34,603 nt of DNA, taken from the NCBI GenBank assembly GCA_030826005.1, contig JAPJOW010000009.1:1-34603 (forward strand). Reading direction: 5' to 3'. Both the position numbers and the translations under genes were made by a program. Below the pieces are notes generated by a model, which made no database searches, was not told where the DNA came from, and worked only from the letters and a program-made list of their open reading frames with translations. The DNA is from Aliterella sp. RAGGC_92 (GTDB taxonomy: Bacteria > Cyanobacteriota > Cyanobacteriia > Cyanobacteriales > Chroococcidiopsidaceae). Of this stretch, positions 31,948-34,603 are shown piece by piece (the stretch's first letter is position 1; every line of letters begins with the position of its first letter).

Positions 31948-32117
31948 ATGATTGGCATCGAATACGACCTTAAAGAGATATAACCAGATTAGAAACCAAA
32001 ATTGACAAAGTAGGAGATGATGTCTCCAATCTCAAGGTAAAAATTGAGGTGTTGGCAGAAAAAGTCGAGGGTACAAATAAACGACTAGATACCCAAGAGT
32101 TTAGACATCTAGCTTAA
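31948..32117 (+). pseudogene. Frameshifted small coiled-coil gene remnant
   Basis: A strong ribosome-binding site (AGGAGG, 31938-31943) precedes ATG at 31948, giving MIGIEYDLKEI and then a stop at 31981. In another frame the sequence reads on smoothly as a charged coiled coil (ITRLETKIDKVGDDVSNLKV..., then GTNKRLDTQEF) to TAA at 32115-32117. One indel near 31975 would join the two into a ~56-residue protein. Phrases such as NKRLDTQEF are common in small cyanobacterial coiled-coil proteins. A decayed gene is most likely; sequencing error or programmed frameshifting are alternatives. Confidence 0.55.
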
Positions 32118-32137
32118 GTCTAAAAAGTTTTTTCTTT

Positions 32138-32190
32138 AGTCGGCTTGAACCGACTTCAACTATAAGAGCGGGGTTTCAACTCTAGGCGGG
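32138..32190 (+). repeat. Interspersed double-palindrome repeat, copy 2
   Basis: AGTCGG (32138-32143) and CCGACT (32150-32155) form a perfect 6-bp stem with loop CTTGAA, followed by TTCAACTATAAGAGC and a second inverted segment GGGGTTTCAACTC. The order of parts matches copy 1 at 794-845. It immediately follows the decayed coiled-coil gene. Confidence 0.5.
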
Positions 32191-32287
32191 CTAGGGGGCT
32201 TTTGCAAAATGTCTTTTAATTATTGGTTTAACTTTCGCTGCTAAGGTTTTTTGATTTACCAATTAGTTATTAAGCTGGAGGACAGCT

Positions 32288-33916
32288 TTAAAACGTAAAC
32301 ACCGTCCTCAAAGTCCCCGTGACAATCGTACCGTTGCTGTCTTGATTGGCGGGATTCGTAACTACCTGCACTAACGGAGTTATTCGCAGATTGTCATTAA
32401 GCGGAAAATTGTAAAAAGCTTCAAAATTCGTCTGCGTGCCATTACCAACATCGCTTTCAATAAAAGGCTGACTTGCTGCAATCCCAGCTACCGCACCAGG
32501 AGAAAATAAATCGCGGACAGAAACGCCAGCCATCCAGTAATGAGGGTTGATGTCGCCAAACGCCGTATCTTCGTAGCTGCCGTAACCGTAACGCCCAAAA
32601 ATGCCAATTTGCCTAGATATTGCAAGTTCGGCGTTTGCTCCAACTACATCAAAGCGCCCATCAAAGATTTTGCCACCACTATACTGCAAGCGCAGAGCAA
32701 AAGCTTTAGAAGGCGAGTATTCTAACTCTACAACGCCTTGATAGGGATCGCCAAACAAGCCGCGATCGCCATTAGCAGAATTAGGGTATAGTATTCCATT
32801 TAGTAATGATATACCTGTAGCATTGCCCTGTGCGTCTGGACTATTGGCGGCGGCGGCAGCATACAACGCTCGAAACTTAAATGCCCCTCCACCAGGATTC
32901 CAGTCAACTATTGCTCCAGAACTTTGTCCGATAATAGGTAGGAGGATATAGTTACCAATTAGCGCTTGAGTAGAAAAATCTTGAAAACTAGCATTTGCGT
33001 AACTATTACGATCGATGTAGTCTGTAGAGACGATCGCAGAGCCGAGAATCACTTGAAAATCATCAAAAGGTCTAAAAGAGTAATAAGCCCTACCCAGTCC
33101 GATTTCGCCGTCTCTAGGCGGTCTAGCAGAGAAGTCTAGAACGCTACCAAAGTTAGGTTCTAATACTCCTGTGGCGTTATCTCTAATCCCATTGCTACCT
33201 GTATCTAAACGAATTTTTAGTAAATCTGTACCGCTAAAGCTAGTGTTAAAGTCTATAATAGAGCGATAAAGAACTGTAGGATTGGGGTTATCGTTGGCAA
33301 TTTCTACGCCTCTAGCGTTGATAATGCGATCGCCACTAAAACTCCCAGCATTAGCAGCAAAAATGATTTGTCCTGTTAGTTTAGTAGTAGTAGAAAACTG
33401 ATTAGCCTCTAATTGGGCGCTGCGGGCTTCTAATGCATCTACTCTACCGCGCACCGTTGCTAGTTCTGCGGCATATTCTATCTGCAATCGTTGTAATATT
33501 TCTAAGTCTTGACGAGAAACGCTATTTTCTATACCCGTAGCGATTAACTCATTTACTCGCTCTAAAGCTGCATTTAATCCGGCGGCAAATTCATATCGAG
33601 TTATAGGGCGGTTTCCTCGGAAAGTCTCATCAGAATACCCAGCAATTACTCCATAACGTTCTACCAACGATTGCAAAGCTTGAAAAGCCCAGTCTGTAGG
33701 CTGCACGTCTGATAGTTGCGATACCGAAGTGACGCGATTTTCTCCAGTAGTTTGTGTTGGGGTATTGGTTTCTGGAGTTTGGGCTATTGATTGGACTGGG
33801 GTTGACTCATAATTGAATGTACTATTTTGTACTGGTTGAGCTATTGCAGAGATACTATGGGTAATTGTCCAAAGTGTAGTTATTAGGCAAGTTTGGGGCA
33901 AAGAAATTTTGCTCAT
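32288..33916 (-). CDS. SLH-domain OprB-type outer-membrane porin (iron-uptake porin family)
   Basis: A 542-residue protein with a signal peptide (~8-26, ending SAIAQ), one SLH domain (~65-125, LSDVQPTDWAFQALQSLVERYG and ITRYEFAAGLNA), a coiled coil (~130-172) and an OprB-like beta-barrel (~180-542) ending in Phe (TLRTVFTF), the usual signal for barrel insertion. The SLH domain binds the peptidoglycan-linked polymer. This architecture is the major cyanobacterial outer-membrane porin type, several members of which carry iron; such proteins are named iron uptake porin. It is 27 kb from the FTR1 operon, so a functional link is only possible. The start at 33916 has no clear ribosome-binding site. 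Confidence 0.9.
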   Translation of the reverse strand: MSKISLPQTCLITTLWTITHSISAIAQPVQNSTFNYESTPVQSIAQTPETNTPTQTTGENRVTSVSQLSDVQPTDWAFQALQSLVERYGVIAGYSDETFRGNRPITRYEFAAGLNAALERVNELIATGIENSVSRQDLEILQRLQIEYAAELATVRGRVDALEARSAQLEANQFSTTTKLTGQIIFAANAGSFSGDRIINARGVEIANDNPNPTVLYRSIIDFNTSFSGTDLLKIRLDTGSNGIRDNATGVLEPNFGSVLDFSARPPRDGEIGLGRAYYSFRPFDDFQVILGSAIVSTDYIDRNSYANASFQDFSTQALIGNYILLPIIGQSSGAIVDWNPGGGAFKFRALYAAAAANSPDAQGNATGISLLNGILYPNSANGDRGLFGDPYQGVVELEYSPSKAFALRLQYSGGKIFDGRFDVVGANAELAISRQIGIFGRYGYGSYEDTAFGDINPHYWMAGVSVRDLFSPGAVAGIAASQPFIESDVGNGTQTNFEAFYNFPLNDNLRITPLVQVVTNPANQDSNGTIVTGTLRTVFTF

Positions 33917-34096
33917 CGCTTGGATTATGGTGTTGAGGGTTTACTGTACTCAAAAGCCAATGGGTTCGCTATTTACAGTTGCCTGCCAGCTTGATTGTAT
34001 AGTCTGCCACATAACGGTACTCAATACTAGAGCTATAGAAATGCGATCGCCTAAAATGTATTTATCTTTAAAATCTTTAATTTAGGCTTGTAAGGT

Positions 34097-34603
34097 ATGG
34101 TGAATATTAAAAATCAACTTACTTTAGCAGAATTTTTTGCGCTACCAGCAGAAGATATAAATTACGAGCTTATAGATGGCTATGCAGTACCTAAAGTGTC
34201 TCCTAAATACTTTCATTCAACTTTACAATTAGCATTGTGTTTCCTTCTACGTGCTTGGTGTAAAGGAAAGGGCAGAATTGTTCCAGAGTGGGCAATTATT
34301 TTAAAGCGTCAAGGTGAAGATTGGATTCCTATACCTGATTTGACTTATATTTCTTATGCTAGACTACCTGCAAATTGGAAGCGTAATGAAGCTTGTCCAA
34401 TTGCGCCTGAATTAGTAATTGAAATCGTCTCTCCAGGTCAAAATAAACAACAATTTGCAAGTAAAGCCAAAGACTACTTTGAAGCTGGTGTAGAAAGAGT
34501 TTGGATTGTAGATCCTGAAGCTACAAGTATCCAAGTATTTTTTACCATTGATTCAAGTCAACTATACACGGGTAATATGCTAATTACGGACGATTTATTA
34601 CCT
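34097..34603 (+). CDS. Uma2-family (DUF820) protein, cut by the window end
   Basis: The frame from ATG 34097 (after AAGG) stays open for 169 codons to the window end. MVNIKNQLTLAEFFALP begins the usual N-terminus; PDLTYIS carries the Asp, ELVIEIVSPG the Glu and the Lys lies in ASKAKDYFEAG, followed by VWIVDPE. The PD-(D/E)xK set is thus complete, unlike the gene at 9773-10435. It is divergent from the porin across 180 bp. Confidence 0.85.
   Translation, partial: MVNIKNQLTLAEFFALPAEDINYELIDGYAVPKVSPKYFHSTLQLALCFLLRAWCKGKGRIVPEWAIILKRQGEDWIPIPDLTYISYARLPANWKRNEACPIAPELVIEIVSPGQNKQQFASKAKDYFEAGVERVWIVDPEATSIQVFFTIDSSQLYTGNMLITDDLLP

Larger units (their letters stand above)
31843..32287. other. 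Gene-poor region between bciB and the porin gene
   Basis: This 445-bp stretch should hold the bciB promoter (leftward) and the end of the porin transcript. It contains a frameshifted coiled-coil remnant (31948-32117) and a palindromic repeat (32138-32190). No intact gene or convincing porin terminator was found in the remainder. Confidence 0.6.
311..34050. repeat. Dispersed HIP1 octamers (GCGATCGC)
   Basis: More than 40 copies were seen across genes and gaps; the first is at 311-318 and the last at 34043-34050. About one copy every ~750 bp is far above chance. HIP1 is a known cyanobacterial signature and supports the taxonomic call. The cpcC-to-cpcG3 part has copies too, but cpcB has none. 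Confidence 0.9.

Noticed and set aside
1..34603. CRISPR array, insertion sequence or prophage
   Set aside because: No regular direct repeats with spacers, no transposase or integrase frame, and no phage structural genes were seen.

Overview
The window comes from a cyanobacterium. It carries a complete phycocyanin (cpc) operon, a ferredoxin-type divinyl-chlorophyllide reductase gene, an acyl-lipid desaturase, an SLH-domain outer-membrane porin, and more than 40 copies of the octamer GCGATCGC (HIP1), a cyanobacterial genomic signature. By eye the base composition is moderately A/T-rich. Phycocyanin genes without neighbouring pec or cpe genes, three cpcG copies, and the mix of Uma2, CHAT-TPR, DUF928 and CHASE2 genes suggest a large-genome lineage (Chroococcidiopsis-like or filamentous). 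The genus cannot be fixed from the sequence alone. No insertion sequence, phage gene, CRISPR array or rRNA was seen.

Layout. 1-850: the 3' end of a metallophosphoesterase gene, tRNA-Ser(UGA) and a palindromic repeat. 846-5170 (minus): a compact iron run of two-domain multicopper oxidase, helix-hairpin-helix lipoprotein, ferritin-like protein and FTR1 permease, followed by a MOSC protein. It reads as a bacterial counterpart of the yeast Fet3/Ftr1 ferroxidase-permease pair with its own storage protein. A 17-bp palindrome and an A/T-rich Fur-like site lie upstream. 5272-8071: an unrecognised gene, a family 2 glycosyltransferase, a DUF4359 protein and a manganese catalase with a strong terminator. 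8227-9770: a two-gene siroheme pair (sirB-type chelatase, cobA). 9773-12158: two divergent Uma2-type nuclease-fold genes, the second overlapping an RluD-type pseudouridine synthase.

12159-19337: the operon cpcB-A-C-D-D'-E-F-G1-G2-G3. It encodes the phycocyanin subunits, a rod linker, two rod-capping linkers, the CpcE/CpcF lyase for alpha-Cys84, and three rod-core linkers. Strong stem-loops after cpcA and after cpcC probably set the steep drop from subunit to linker expression.

19582-22210: a delta-9-type desaturase, divergent from a PLP-dependent methionine-gamma-lyase-family gene, then a small unrecognised gene. 22313-30605: a filamentous-haemagglutinin-like secreted protein (two-partner type), a CHAT-TPR protein with an apparent signal peptide, a DUF928 protein, and a zinc-ribbon Ser/Thr kinase fused to CHASE2. 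The last two are on the opposite strand and converge on the first two. This is the best candidate for an undescribed envelope system. 30637-34603: bciB, a decayed coiled-coil gene, a second palindromic repeat, an SLH/OprB porin of the type annotated as iron-uptake porin, and a Uma2 gene cut by the window end.
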